Positions 34,262-43,223 of a stretch of DNA of 64,000 nt are shown here, in pieces. Each line of letters starts with the position of its first letter. Position 1 is the stretch's first letter. The DNA is from Prado023 sp963706885 (GTDB lineage: Bacteria; Actinomycetota; Actinomycetes; S36-B12; CAIYMF01), in assembly GCA_963706885.1 (NCBI GenBank), contig CAVPNX010000015.1, positions 1-64,000 on the forward strand, in the 5' to 3' direction. A model generated the notes under the pieces. The model did not search any database. It had not been told where the DNA came from and worked only from the letters and a program-made list of their open reading frames with translations. The translations under genes and the position numbers were made by a program.

Positions 34262-35644
34262 GACGGGTCCTCCAGCAGTGCGTGGGCCACGGCCTCGAGG
34301 CCGATCGATCGCGACGCCTTGACCAGCACGACGTCACCGGGCTGGACCAGCCCGCGCAGCAGGGCGATCGCCGCGTCGACGTCGGCGACGAACACGGCCT
34401 CCTCGTTCCACGACCCCTCCTGGGCCGCCCCGAGGTAGAGGGCACGTGCGCCCTGACCGACGGCGATGGTCTTGGAGATGTCCAGCCGGACCGCCAGCCG
34501 CCCGATCTCATCGTGTTCGGCGATGCTGTCGGCACCGAGCTCGCGCATCTCACCGAGGACCGCGATCGTGCGCCCCTGCCCGCGCATCGCCGCCAGGGAG
34601 CGCAGGGCGGCCCGCATCGACTCGGGGTTGGCGTTGTAGGCGTCGTTGACGACGGTGACCCCGGCGGTCGTGATGGCGATCTCCATGCGCCAGCGGCTGC
34701 GGGGCTGCGCGGTGGCCAGGATCTCGGCGATGCGCTCGGGGCGCATCCCGAAGTGCAGAGCGACGGCGGCGGCGGCACAGGCGTTCGCGGCCATGTGCTC
34801 GCCGGCCATGGCCAGCTGGACGTCGGCATCCCCGGCGGGGGTGTGCAGCGTGAACCCGGCGCGGGCCGAGCCGTCCAGCGTCAGCCCGACGGCGCGCACG
34901 TGTGCCGCAGGGCTGGACCCGAACGTGACCACCGGGCGCGCGGCTGCGGGCGGCCATCCCGGCCACGATCGGGTCATCGGCGTTGAGCACGGCAAGCCCG
35001 TCGACGGCCAGGGCCTCGACGATCTCGCCCTTGGCCAGCCCGATCGCCTCCCGGCTGCCGAACTCGCCGAGGTGCGCCGACCCGACGTTGAGCACGACGC
35101 TGACGTCGGGTCGTGCGATCCGGCACAGGGTGGCGATATGGCCGACTCCCCGGGCGCCCATCTCCAGGACGAGGAACCGGGTGTCGTGCGTGGCCCGCAG
35201 CACGGTCAGGGGCAGGCCCACCTCGGTGTTGAACGACCCGGCGGGGGCCACCGTCGGGCCCAGGTCCTCCAGGAGGGTGGCGAGCAGGTCCTTGGTCGTG
35301 GTCTTCCCCGAGGAGCCCGTGATCGCGACGACCCGGGTCCCGGGGAGCTGGGCCAGGACATGGCTGGCCAGCCGGCCGAGGGCCGCGACCGGGTCATCGG
35401 CCACGACGATGGTCGGCTGGCCGGTCGGCCGGGTGCCGAGCGTGACCACCGCCCCCGCCTCGTGGGCCGCCGCAGCGAAGTCGTGGCCGTCGACCCGCTC
35501 CCCCGCGATCGCGACGTAGAGGTCGCCGGCGGCGGCCACACGCGAGTCGGCGACCGCGCCGGTCACCGTCAGCGCGGGGTCCGGGCAGTCCATGAGCGTC
35601 CCGCCGACGGCGGCGGCCACCCCAGCGATGTCGATCGGGATCAT
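34258..35644 (-). CDS. murF: UDP-MurNAc-tripeptide-D-Ala-D-Ala ligase MurF (apparent frameshift)
   Basis: Adds D-Ala-D-Ala to the UDP-MurNAc tripeptide. The N-terminal part has VAGERVDGHDFAAAAHEAGA, the ATP loop ITGSSGKTTTKDLLATLLED and VLNVGSAHLGEFGSREAIGLAKGEI. The C-terminal part, in another frame, has MEIAITTAGVTVVNDAYNANPESMRAALRSL and VLVKASRSIGLEAV. The break is at ~34932-34936 (ARSRAP joins VVTFGSSPAA), and the 1387-nt span is one base too long. Flanking overlaps with murE and mraY are intact, and the gene is essential, so a one-base artefact is most likely. Confidence 0.88.
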
Positions 35645-37157
35645 GACAGTCCCTCCATGGCCCTGCGAAGCTCCACGCGGTCGTCGAACGGGGTGATCAC
35701 GCCGCCCGCCTCCTGTCCCTGCTCGTGTCCCTTGCCCAGGACGAGGACCACGTCCTGGGCCTGGGCGATGCCCGCCGCGATCCCGATGGCCCGCGCCCGG
35801 TCGGCCTCGACCAGCACCTGCGCGCGCTGTCGCCGATCGACAGCCAGCGTGCCCCCGATGATGGCCTCCCGGATGGCAGGTGCCGACTCCGAGCGCGGGT
35901 TGTCATCGGTGATCACCAGGACGTCGGACCCCCGCGCGGCCACCTCACCCATGAGGGGTCGCTTGTCCTGGTCGCGGTCCCCACCACAGCCCAGGACGGT
36001 GATCACCCGGCCGGCCGCGATGTCGCGGGTGGCCGCAATGGCACGGGCGACCGCATCGGGGGTGTGGGCGTAGTCCACGAGGGCCAGGAAGGATTGGCCG
36101 GCGTCCACCTGCTCCATGCGCCCCGGGACCCCGGGGCAGTCAGCGACGGCCCGGGCGGCCACGACCGGGTCGACGCCGTGGTGCACCGCCGCAGCGATCG
36201 CGGCCAGGGCGTTGGCCGCGTTGTGGCGACCCGGGAGCCCGACCGCGGCGGACACCTCGATGCCGCCGGGACCACGCACCGCGAACTCGACTGCCCACGC
36301 GTCGACCGAGGGCAAGGTCGTGGGCGGACCAGTCGGCGGGGCCCTCGAGGGAGTAGGTCCGCGTCGCCACACCACGCTCACGTGCCAGGTCGGCGGCCCG
36401 CACCCCCCACTCGTCATCGGTGCACACCAGCGCCGCCGCGGCCCGCTGCGGGGTGAACAGCTGCGCCTTCGCGGCGAAGTAGGACTCCATGTCGCCGTGG
36501 AAGTCCAGGTGGTCCCGGGTCAGGTTGGTGAAGACCGCCAGGTCGAAGCGCACGCCATCGACCCGGCCCAGCGCCAGGGCATGGCTGGAGACCTCCATGG
36601 TGACCGCGGTGGCTCCCCGCTCGCGCATGACCGCCAAGCAGGGCGTGCAGGTCGGGTGCCTCCGGGGTGGTCCGGGTGGACGGGAGCACCTCGTCGCCGA
36701 TGTGCGTGGCGACGGTGCCGATCACCCCGGTGGTGTGGCCCGCGGCCCGCAGGGCGGCATCCAGCAGGTAGCTCACGGTCGTCTTGCCGTTGGTCCCGGT
36801 GATGCCCGTGGTCGCCAGCGCCCGGGCCGGCTCGCCGTAGACCGATGCCGACACGGCTCCCAGCACACCGCGCGGGTCGTCGACGACGAGGACGGGCAGG
36901 GTGATGCCACCGGACTCCTGCACGAGGGCGGCGCCCGCGGGATCGGTCAGGATCGCCGCGGCACCGGCGACCTGGGCCTGGGCAGCGAAGCGCGCACCGT
37001 GGGTCGTGAAGCCGGGCAGGGCGGCGTAGAGGTCACCCGGACGCACCCGCCGGGAGTCGAGGGTGACCCCGGTCACCTGCGCCGGCGGTCCATCCGGAAG
37101 TCCCAGCGTGCGGCGCAGGGCGGCTCCGCTGGCGCGGACACCGGTCGGTCGGATCAC
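35641..37157 (-). CDS. murE: UDP-MurNAc-L-Ala-D-Glu:meso-DAP ligase MurE (two apparent frameshifts)
   Basis: Adds the third stem-peptide residue; the DNPRSE motif predicts meso-diaminopimelate. Frame 1 (to ~36636) has VTGVTLDSRRVRPGDLYAALPG and the ATP loop TGTNGKTTVSYLL. Frame 2 (to ~36308) has TMEVSSHALALGRVDGV and FTNLTRDHLDFHGDMESYF. Frame 3 has NAANALAAIAAAV, ALVDYAHTPDAVA, TDDNPRSESAPAI and VLGKGHEQGQE. The breaks are at HALL|AVMRERG and HDLAL|VDAWAVEF. Starting at GTG 37157, the span is 1517 nt. The stop overlaps murF (ATGA). Two breaks in an essential gene suggest sequence errors in this stretch. Confidence 0.88.
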
Positions 37158-37162
37158 AGGGA

Positions 37163-38938
37163 CTACCAGTCGGTCGGGATCTTGGGGGACGTGGTGCCCG
37201 ACGGGGCGATCTTCAGCTCCTGCAGGGCGTAGGTCATCACCGTCTTGAACACCGGGCCGCCGAGCACCGAGCCGTAGTGGCCGTTCTTCGGGTCCTGGAG
37301 CATGACCTGGATCACGATCTCCGGGTCGTCGGCGGGCGCGAACCCGATGTAGGAGGCGCTGAAGCCCGAGTAGCCACCGTTGACGGCGCGCTCGGCGGTG
37401 CCGGTCTTGCCCGCCACCCGGTAGCCCGGGATTGCAGCCGGCTTCCCGGTGCCGTCTGTGACCACGTTCTCCAGCATCTTGCTCATGGCCTTCGCGGTCT
37501 TCTTGCTGACCACCCGGACGCCGGGCTCGGTGGGTGCCGGCTCGAAGGACCCATCGGGATTGACGTACCCGTCGATGAGGCGCGGCTTGAGCCGGACGCC
37601 GTTGTTCGCGATGGTCTGGTAGACGCCGGTCACCTGCAGGGAGGTCACCGAGTAGCTCTGACCGTAGGCCAGGGCCTGGAACGTGGTCGGCCACCAGTTC
37701 TCCGGCTTGGGCAGGAGGCCGACCTCCTCGCCGGGGAACCTCAGCCCGGTGGGCTGCCCCATCCCGAACTTGCGCTGGTACTCGTAGAGCTTCTTGCCCC
37801 CGATCCGGTCGGCGAACAGGATCGTGCCGATGTTGCTGGACTCCGCCAGGACGCCGTTGAGGGTGCGCTGCAGGGTGCCGTGGTCGGTGTGGTCATGGGT
37901 GGTGTGCCCCCCGCGGTTGAGCACCGGCGGGATCGTGATCTTCGAGGTGGGCTTGGCCTCGCCCTCCTCGAGCACGGCCGACAGGGTCAGGACCTTGCCG
38001 GTCGACCCGGGCTCGTAGATCTCCGAGACAGGCCGGTTGCCCATGTTGTCCGGGTCAGCGTCGAGGTAGTTGTTCGGGTCGAAGGTCGGGGCCGTGGCCA
38101 TCGCCAGGATCCGGCCGGTCTTGGCCTCCTGCACGATCACCGTTCCGCTCTCGGCGTTGGCCTCACGCACCCTGGTGGCGATCGCCCGCTGTGCGACGTA
38201 CTGGATGTCGCGGTTGATCGTCAGCTGCACACCCTGGCCGGGCTGGGGTGCGCGCAGGATGTCCTCGGCCGAGGGGATCGCCTGGCCCGCAGCGCCCTGC
38301 TCGAACGTGCGTGACCCGTCGACACCCTTGAGCCGGGAGTCCAGGGACATCTCCAGCCCACCGGACCCCACCCCCTCGGCGTTGACGAATCCCAGGACGT
38401 TGGCCGCCAGCGTGCCGGCCGGGTAGGTGCGCTTGGTGGTCTTCTCGCTGAAGATCCCCTGGATGTTGAGGTCCTTGATCTGGCGCCACTGCTCAGGCGT
38501 GAGCCCCTTGGCGACGTAGACGAAGATGTCGTCGCCGGTGAGCTTGGCCTGCAGTTCAGCCTGGTCCATCCCCAGCATGGGGGCCAGCCGCGCCGCGGCC
38601 TCGGCGGGGTCCTCGATCAGGTTCTGGTCGGCGGTGACGTTGCGCGACTCGACTGTGATCGCCAGCGGGGCTCCCTCGGAGTCGTAGATGGGCCCGCGAT
38701 CGGCCGGCAGGGGAAGGGTGCGGCTGCGTTGGTTCTGCCCCATGGTGGCCAGGTCGTCACCCTTGAGCACCATGAGGTCGAAGACCCGCCCGGCGTAGAT
38801 GCTCAGCAGCATCAGGACGGCGAAGGTCAGGTAGATGACCCGCGTGCGGCCCTCGCCGCGGCGGAACATCCGCGGCATCGGGGCCGGCGCCGGGTCCGGT
38901 CCGGTCCGGGGAGGTCGGGGAGGGGCAACGGAGCTCAC
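37163..38938 (-). CDS. ftsI: Division-specific class B penicillin-binding protein FtsI (PBP3-like)
   Basis: 591 residues. There is one N-terminal transmembrane segment (VIYLTFAVLMLLSIYAGRVF), the PBP dimerisation domain (RSRTLPLPADRGPIYDSEG), and the transpeptidase domain with SxxK in EPGSTGKVLTLSA (about residue 311), SxN in AESSNIGTI (about 366) and KTG in VAGKTGTAER (about 508). It cross-links septal peptidoglycan with FtsW. The GTG at 38938 overlaps the ftsL-like stop (GTGA). There are no PASTA domains. Confidence 0.94.
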   Translation of the reverse strand: MSSVAPPRPPRTGPDPAPAPMPRMFRRGEGRTRVIYLTFAVLMLLSIYAGRVFDLMVLKGDDLATMGQNQRSRTLPLPADRGPIYDSEGAPLAITVESRNVTADQNLIEDPAEAAARLAPMLGMDQAELQAKLTGDDIFVYVAKGLTPEQWRQIKDLNIQGIFSEKTTKRTYPAGTLAANVLGFVNAEGVGSGGLEMSLDSRLKGVDGSRTFEQGAAGQAIPSAEDILRAPQPGQGVQLTINRDIQYVAQRAIATRVREANAESGTVIVQEAKTGRILAMATAPTFDPNNYLDADPDNMGNRPVSEIYEPGSTGKVLTLSAVLEEGEAKPTSKITIPPVLNRGGHTTHDHTDHGTLQRTLNGVLAESSNIGTILFADRIGGKKLYEYQRKFGMGQPTGLRFPGEEVGLLPKPENWWPTTFQALAYGQSYSVTSLQVTGVYQTIANNGVRLKPRLIDGYVNPDGSFEPAPTEPGVRVVSKKTAKAMSKMLENVVTDGTGKPAAIPGYRVAGKTGTAERAVNGGYSGFSASYIGFAPADDPEIVIQVMLQDPKNGHYGSVLGGPVFKTVMTYALQELKIAPSGTTSPKIPTDW

Positions 38939-39709
38939 GGGTTCACCCCCTGCTGGGTGGCGACCGGTGCGGGGCTGGCGGCCGGCTCAGCCGGCGGGCC
39001 GGCCGAGGGCTCGACGGGTGTGTCCAGACCGGTCGCCGGGTCGAGCGCCGGGTCGATGCCGGTCGCCGGGTCGAGGCGTCCCGGTCGCTGGGTCGACCAC
39101 GGCGGCGGAGGCCGCGTCACTCGGGGTGGGCTTCGGGGTGGGCTGGATCCCCGGTGCCCCGGCGAAGTCCACGGGCGCGGTCGGCGCGGGGGCGGGCACC
39201 GGCTCCCCCAGGATCTTGGCATCGGACAGGCGCAGGAAGACCGGGGCGGCGGCGGGGACCATGCCCAGCTTGCGCGCGGCCTTCTCCACCTCCCGGGGGG
39301 CCTCGGCCTGCTGGACATCACGAGCCAGGGCCTCCTCCTCCTCGGCGAGCAGGATGAGCTGGATCTCGAGCTCGTGCTGGCGGAACGCACCCTGGCTGAT
39401 GATCGTGTTGAGCAGCAGGACCGCGAAGAACCCGGCGGCCAGTGCCGCCGTGCTGGCAAGCAGCAGCCTGTGCCGCGGCGACCTGTCCCGGGCCGCGGCC
39501 CCGGTCCGAGGGCTGCGGGCACGTCGACGTGGGGACGCGGCGGGCTCGTCGACGGGGCTGTGGTCCTCGATCGGCGGGCGGTCGTCGACCAGGATGCCAC
39601 CCTCAGCAACCACTGCCCGCTCACGCCGAGACCCGGCGCGGCTCGAGCGGGCGGTCCGGGCGCCCGTAGGTCGCGAGTCGCGGCGACCTGCCGTACGCGT
39701 CGAACTCAT
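38935..39709 (-). CDS. ftsL: FtsL-like divisome membrane protein (apparent frameshift near C-terminus)
   Basis: A ~258-residue bitopic protein in the ftsL position between rsmH and ftsI. It has a ~75-residue basic cytoplasmic tail, a transmembrane helix (LLLASTAALAAGFFAVLLLN), a short coiled coil (FRQHELEIQLILLAEEEEALARDV), and a Pro/Ala-rich extracytoplasmic tail with DPATG repeats. The frame shifts at ~39075-39083 inside those repeats. Without the shift it would end at 38987, losing the GTGA coupling to ftsI; with it the tail reads DPATGIDPALDPATGLDTP and stops at 38935. ATG 39709 directly follows the rsmH TGA. Confidence 0.78.
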
Positions 39710-40669
39710 TCAGACCTCCCGTGCATCGACCTTCTCCACGGCCCGCAGCCGCACCGAGGCAGCGCGCGGGTTGCGCAGGACCTCATCCTCTGATGCTTTC
39801 TGCGATCCGCGTGTCAGCACACGCGCAGTTGGCCGCAATTCCTCGGGAATCACCGGCAGCCCATGCGGGACGACCGGGTTGGTCGCCGGCATCAGGGCCG
39901 CCTTGACGATCCGGTCCTCTCCCGAGTGGTAGCTCAGGATCACCATCCGACCACCCACGGCGAGCGCGGACAGTGCTGCCGGGATCGCCCGGCGCAGGAC
40001 GTCGAGCTCGGCGTTGACCTCGATGCGCAGCGCCTGGAACGTGCGCTTGGCCGGGTTGCCCCCGGTCCGGCGCGCGGGCGCCGGGATCGTGTCGCGGATG
40101 AGGGCCACGAGGCGGGCGCTGGTCGTGAAGGGCTCGCGCTCACGCTCCCGGACGATCGCCCGGGCCAGGGGGCCGGCGAACTTCTCCTCCCCGTAGGTGC
40201 GCAGGATCCGGGCGAGGTCCCCGACCGGGTAGGTGTTGAGCACCTCGGCCGCCGTGATCCCGGTGGTCTGGTCCATCCGCATGTCCAGCACGGCGTCCTG
40301 GGAGTAGGCGAAGCCACGATCGGCCACGTCGAGCTGCATGGACGAGACCCCGAGGTCGAACAGGATCGCGTCGACCTGCTGGTACCCGAGTCCGTTGATC
40401 GCCTCGGGCAGCTGGTCGTAGACGCAGTGCACGCCGTGGAACCGTCCGGCGAACGGGGCCAGCCGCTCGGTGGCCCGCGCCAGTGCCTCGCGGTCGCGGT
40501 CCAGGCCGATCACGGTGAGGTCGCGATGGGCGGCCAGCATGGCCTCGGTGTGCCCCCCCAGGCCCAGGGTGGCATCAACCGCCACCGCACCCGGGCGGCT
40601 CAGCGCCGGGCCGAGCAGGTCCAGGCAGCGCTCCAGCAGGACGGGGACATGCCCTGGCTCGGGGCTCAC
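39710..40669 (-). CDS. rsmH: 16S rRNA (cytosine(1402)-N(4))-methyltransferase RsmH (MraW)
   Basis: 319-residue SAM-dependent methyltransferase that acts on 16S rRNA C1402 in the P site. N-terminal GHVPVLLERCLDLLGPAL, the SAM loop VDATLGLGGHTEAMLAAH, DAILFDLGVSSMQLDVADRGFAYS, FQALRIEVNAELDVLRRAI and VILSYHSGEDRIVKAAL. GTG 40669 overlaps the stop of a small upstream ORF (GTGA), so rsmH translation is probably coupled to it. The long N-terminal extension in the open frame has no RBS. Confidence 0.95.
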   Translation of the reverse strand: MSPEPGHVPVLLERCLDLLGPALSRPGAVAVDATLGLGGHTEAMLAAHRDLTVIGLDRDREALARATERLAPFAGRFHGVHCVYDQLPEAINGLGYQQVDAILFDLGVSSMQLDVADRGFAYSQDAVLDMRMDQTTGITAAEVLNTYPVGDLARILRTYGEEKFAGPLARAIVREREREPFTTSARLVALIRDTIPAPARRTGGNPAKRTFQALRIEVNAELDVLRRAIPAALSALAVGGRMVILSYHSGEDRIVKAALMPATNPVVPHGLPVIPEELRPTARVLTRGSQKASEDEVLRNPRAASVRLRAVEKVDAREV

Positions 40670-40761
40670 CCCGGGACCACGAGCTGGTTGACCAGGAAGA
40701 GGGTGGCTGCGGTGCACAGCACGGAGGCGGGCAGAGCGAGGTAACGGCGGAACGAGTGCAC
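40666..40761 (-). CDS. Small predicted membrane peptide (31 residues) coupled to rsmH
   Basis: Not recognised. A 31-residue ORF with start GTG 40761, preceded by GGAGG with a 7-nt spacing. It begins MHSFRRYLALP (basic N-terminus) and continues as one hydrophobic helix, ASVLCTAATLFLVNQLVV, ending PG. Its TGA overlaps the rsmH GTG (GTGA), the same coupling as most junctions in this cluster. Codons have G/C at the third position in most cases. It could be a real small membrane protein of the divisome operon or a leader that drives rsmH translation. Its location between mraZ and rsmH is unusual. Confidence 0.6.
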   Translation of the reverse strand: MHSFRRYLALPASVLCTAATLFLVNQLVVPG

Positions 40762-40816
40762 GCGGGCACCTCCTGGGTGGGGACGGGCCGTACCACCAGG
40801 CCCCCCGCCGCGTCTC

Positions 40817-40869
40817 CGGCGCCGGGGAAGTGGCGTCGGGGTGGTCTCGGCACCGGGGAAGTGGCGTCG
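40817..40869. repeat. Pair of 22-bp direct repeats, 21/22 identical, 31-bp offset
   Basis: Copies at 40817-40838 and 40848-40869 share the core CCGGGGAAGTGGCGTCG. They lie in the 151-bp gap between mraZ and the small ORF, about three helical turns apart. They may be operator sites or remnants of a duplication. Confidence 0.6.
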
Positions 40870-40912
40870 AGATCGCGGAGGGGAATCTCATGGGGCGGAC
40901 AGGGACATCAGC

Positions 40913-41344
40913 TCAGGGCAGGACGGCACCCCCCTCCTGGTCGAGCTCGGCGAAGTCCGCCTCGTGCTCGGACAGGTAGGTCTCCCAGGCCTCGGAGGCC
41001 CAGATCTCGATGCGGTTGTCCGCACCCACGACGGTCAGCTCGCGGTCCAGCGACGCGTAGTCGCGCAGGACGGGCGGGACGGTGAGCCGGCCCTGCCGAT
41101 CAAGCAGCTCGTCGTAGGCCGATGAGAAGAACACGCGGGTCAGGGCGCGCACCCGGGCGTTGGCCTGCGCACTTGCCCTCAGGTCCGCGGCGTACGCGTC
41201 GAACTCCGAACGGGGCCACACCACCAGGCAGCGGTCCTGGCCCTTGGTCAGGACCAGCCCGTCGGCCAGGGGCTCACGGAACTTGGCGGGCAGGATGATG
41301 CGGCCCTTCTCGTCCAGCTTCGGGAAATGTGTCCCGAGGAACAT
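40913..41344 (-). CDS. mraZ: Transcriptional regulator MraZ
   Basis: 143 residues with two SpoVT/AbrB-like MraZ half-domains: MFLGTHFPKLDEKGRIILPAKFRE with LTKGQDRCLVVWP, and then DRQGRLTVPPVLRDYASLDRELTVVGADNRIEIW. MraZ binds repeats in its own promoter and controls the mra/dcw operon. The ATG at 41344 is favoured over GTG 41350 because GGGGAGG is 9 nt away and MFLGT is the usual family N-terminus. Its target repeats lie 80 nt upstream. Confidence 0.94.
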   Translation of the reverse strand: MFLGTHFPKLDEKGRIILPAKFREPLADGLVLTKGQDRCLVVWPRSEFDAYAADLRASAQANARVRALTRVFFSSAYDELLDRQGRLTVPPVLRDYASLDRELTVVGADNRIEIWASEAWETYLSEHEADFAELDQEGGAVLP

Positions 41345-41423
41345 GGCCACTCACCTCCCCTGCCACTGCGGTGCGCGGCACGCACCGGGTCCCACCACAG
41401 AGAGCTCGAACGTCTGCACACTA

Positions 41424-41448
41424 CTCCACAATCCTCCACTTGTCTCCC
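41424..41448 (-). promoter_or_regulatory. MraZ operator (three 10-bp-spaced repeats)
   Basis: On the minus strand, GGGAG-N5-TGGAG-N5-TGGAG at 41444-41448, 41434-41438 and 41424-41428, with a weaker fourth at 41454. The 5+5 periodicity matches known MraZ boxes (TGGGN-N5 repeats). It lies ~80-105 nt before the mraZ ATG. Confidence 0.7.
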
Positions 41449-41522
41449 TTTCGGCCCCTAATTCGCTCGTTGACGCTCCACAAGCACCCCCACCACCCCC
41501 CGCGGACGGCCCGGACATGACA

Positions 41523-41557
41523 AATCCCGGTGCGGACCTCATGGTCCGACCGGGATT
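41523..41557 (-). terminator. Strong hairpin after the MaoC-type gene
   Basis: AATCCCGGT ... ACCGGGATT (9 bp) continuing as CGGACC/GGTCCG around a TCAT loop, with one bulged base. It is 36 nt after the MaoC-type stop and before the mraZ promoter, so it insulates the dcw operon. Confidence 0.7.
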
Positions 41558-41593
41558 CGTGGTGGTGGGGGCCGCGGTGCGCAGCGGCCCGCG

Positions 41594-42133
41594 CTACTCC
41601 TTGGCGGCGGGCACCTCCAGCGGGCCGGCCTTGGCCTGCGGGAAGTAGTTCTGGCCGATGCCGCTGGCCCGGGTCGGGATCATCACCGAGCGGTCGTAGG
41701 TCATCACGACGTCACCGTCCTGGTTCAGGGCGCGGGTCATCATCGAGATGATCCCCATGTCGGGCCGGGACTTCGAGGGCCGCTTGTCGGTGCAGACGCT
41801 CTCGGCATAGATGGTGTCGCCGACGTAGACGGGGTGGGTGAGCTTGATGTTGTTCCAGCCCAGGTTGGCCACCGCGTTCTGGCTCATGTCCAGCACGGTG
41901 AGGCCCAGGACCAGCCCGACGGTGAAGCCGGACACCACGATGATCCTGCCCTCGGTGACGGGGTTCTGCTGGGACAGGTGGGAGTTGAAGTGCATCTGGT
42001 TGGTGTTGCACGTCAGCAACGTGAACCAGGCGTTGTCGGCCTCGGTGATGGTGCGGCCGAACGGGTGCTGGTAGACGTCGCCGACCTCGAAGTCATCGAA
42101 GAAACGTCCGAGCACAGCCGGATGTACGGTCAT
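41594..42133 (-). CDS. MaoC-type (hot-dog) acyl-CoA hydratase
   Basis: 179 residues. FDDFEVGDVYQHPFGRTITEADNAWFTLLTCNTNQMHFN contains the family Asp and His of the hydratase site (about residues 31 and 47). PVYVGDTIYAESVC and a C-terminal strand follow. It resembles mesaconyl-CoA / beta-methylmalyl-CoA hydratases and related MaoC dehydratases; the acyl substrate is not certain. RBS AGAGGAGG lies before ATG 42133. It is divergent from the MoxR operon. Confidence 0.82.
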   Translation of the reverse strand: MTVHPAVLGRFFDDFEVGDVYQHPFGRTITEADNAWFTLLTCNTNQMHFNSHLSQQNPVTEGRIIVVSGFTVGLVLGLTVLDMSQNAVANLGWNNIKLTHPVYVGDTIYAESVCTDKRPSKSRPDMGIISMMTRALNQDGDVVMTYDRSVMIPTRASGIGQNYFPQAKAGPLEVPAAKE

Positions 42134-42265
42134 GGGTCCTCCTCTGGTGCGACAGGTGACTCCATTCTGGCCACGTGAGGGGGCGGCCCCGCAGGCGGGG
42201 TGGCGCCAGGGGTGCCCATGGGTGATGCTTGTCCCAGCACCCGCCCTCGAGGAGGCCCGCCGGCG

Positions 42266-43222
42266 ATGACCGACACGCTCGATCGCACGGTCCTGGACAC
42301 CGCTGCCAGGATCCGCGCCGGGGTCGACTCTGTGCTGGCCGGCAAGCCGGAGTCCACACGCATGGCCCTGACCGTGCTCCTGGCCGGTGGCCACCTGCTC
42401 ATCGAGGACGTGCCCGGAGTCGGCAAGACCATGCTGGCCAAGAGCCTGGCGCGCACCCTCGGGGTGACGGTCCGCCGGATGCAGTTCACCCCCGACCTGC
42501 TGCCCAGCGACGTGACCGGGGTCTCGGTGTTCAACCAGGAGACCCGGGAGTTCGAGTTCCGCCCCGGGGCGATCTTCGCCAACATCGTCCTGGCCGACGA
42601 GATCAACCGCGCCTCCCCCAAGACCCAGTCCGCGCTGCTCGAGGCGATGGAGGAGCACCAGGTCACCGTCGATGGCACCACGCACGTGCTGGCCACGCCG
42701 TTCCTGGTCATCGCCACCCAGAACCCGGTCGACATGGAGGGCACCTACGCCCTGCCCGAGGCCCAGCGCGACCGGTTCATGGCCCGGATCGCGCTGGGGT
42801 ACCCGAACCCCGCCGCCGAGCTGCGCATGCTCACCGAGCACGCCGGCGAGGACCCGCTGCTGACCCTGGCCCCCGCCGCCACGCACGACGAGCTCGCCGC
42901 CCTGATGACTGCGGTGCGTGAGGTGCACCTGTCGGACCCGGTGCGCAGCCTGGCCGTGGCCGTCACGACCGCCACCCGCACCAGCGAGGAGCTGCGCCTG
43001 GGCGCCTCCCCACGCGGCACCCTGCACCTGGTCCGGGCCGCACGGGCCTGGGCAGCCCTGGACGGGCGCACGTTCGTGCTGCCCGACGACATCCTCCTGC
43101 TGGCCCCGACCGTGCTGGGCCATCGCGTCCTCCTGACGGCCCAGGCCGCCGCCTCCGGCCGCACGGGAGCCGATGTCATCCGGGCGATCGTGAGCAGGAT
43201 CCCGCGCTCCTCCTGGAGCTGA
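42266..43222 (+). CDS. MoxR-family AAA+ ATPase
   Basis: 318 residues. Walker A is in EDVPGVGKTMLAKSLARTL (about residues 51-65), Walker B in VLADEINRASPKTQSALLEAMEE (about 108-130), followed by FLVIATQNPVDMEGTYALPEAQRDRF. MoxR ATPases act as chaperones, often together with a DUF58/VWA protein and a membrane protease-like partner, which are the next two genes here. The RBS GAGGAGG precedes ATG 42266. Confidence 0.93.
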   Translation: MTDTLDRTVLDTAARIRAGVDSVLAGKPESTRMALTVLLAGGHLLIEDVPGVGKTMLAKSLARTLGVTVRRMQFTPDLLPSDVTGVSVFNQETREFEFRPGAIFANIVLADEINRASPKTQSALLEAMEEHQVTVDGTTHVLATPFLVIATQNPVDMEGTYALPEAQRDRFMARIALGYPNPAAELRMLTEHAGEDPLLTLAPAATHDELAALMTAVREVHLSDPVRSLAVAVTTATRTSEELRLGASPRGTLHLVRAARAWAALDGRTFVLPDDILLLAPTVLGHRVLLTAQAAASGRTGADVIRAIVSRIPRSSWS

Positions 43223-43223
43223 C

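Noticed and set aside
34258..37157. Programmed ribosomal frameshifting in murE/murF
   Set aside because: No shared slippery sequence or downstream structure at the breaks, and programmed shifts in these genes are not known.
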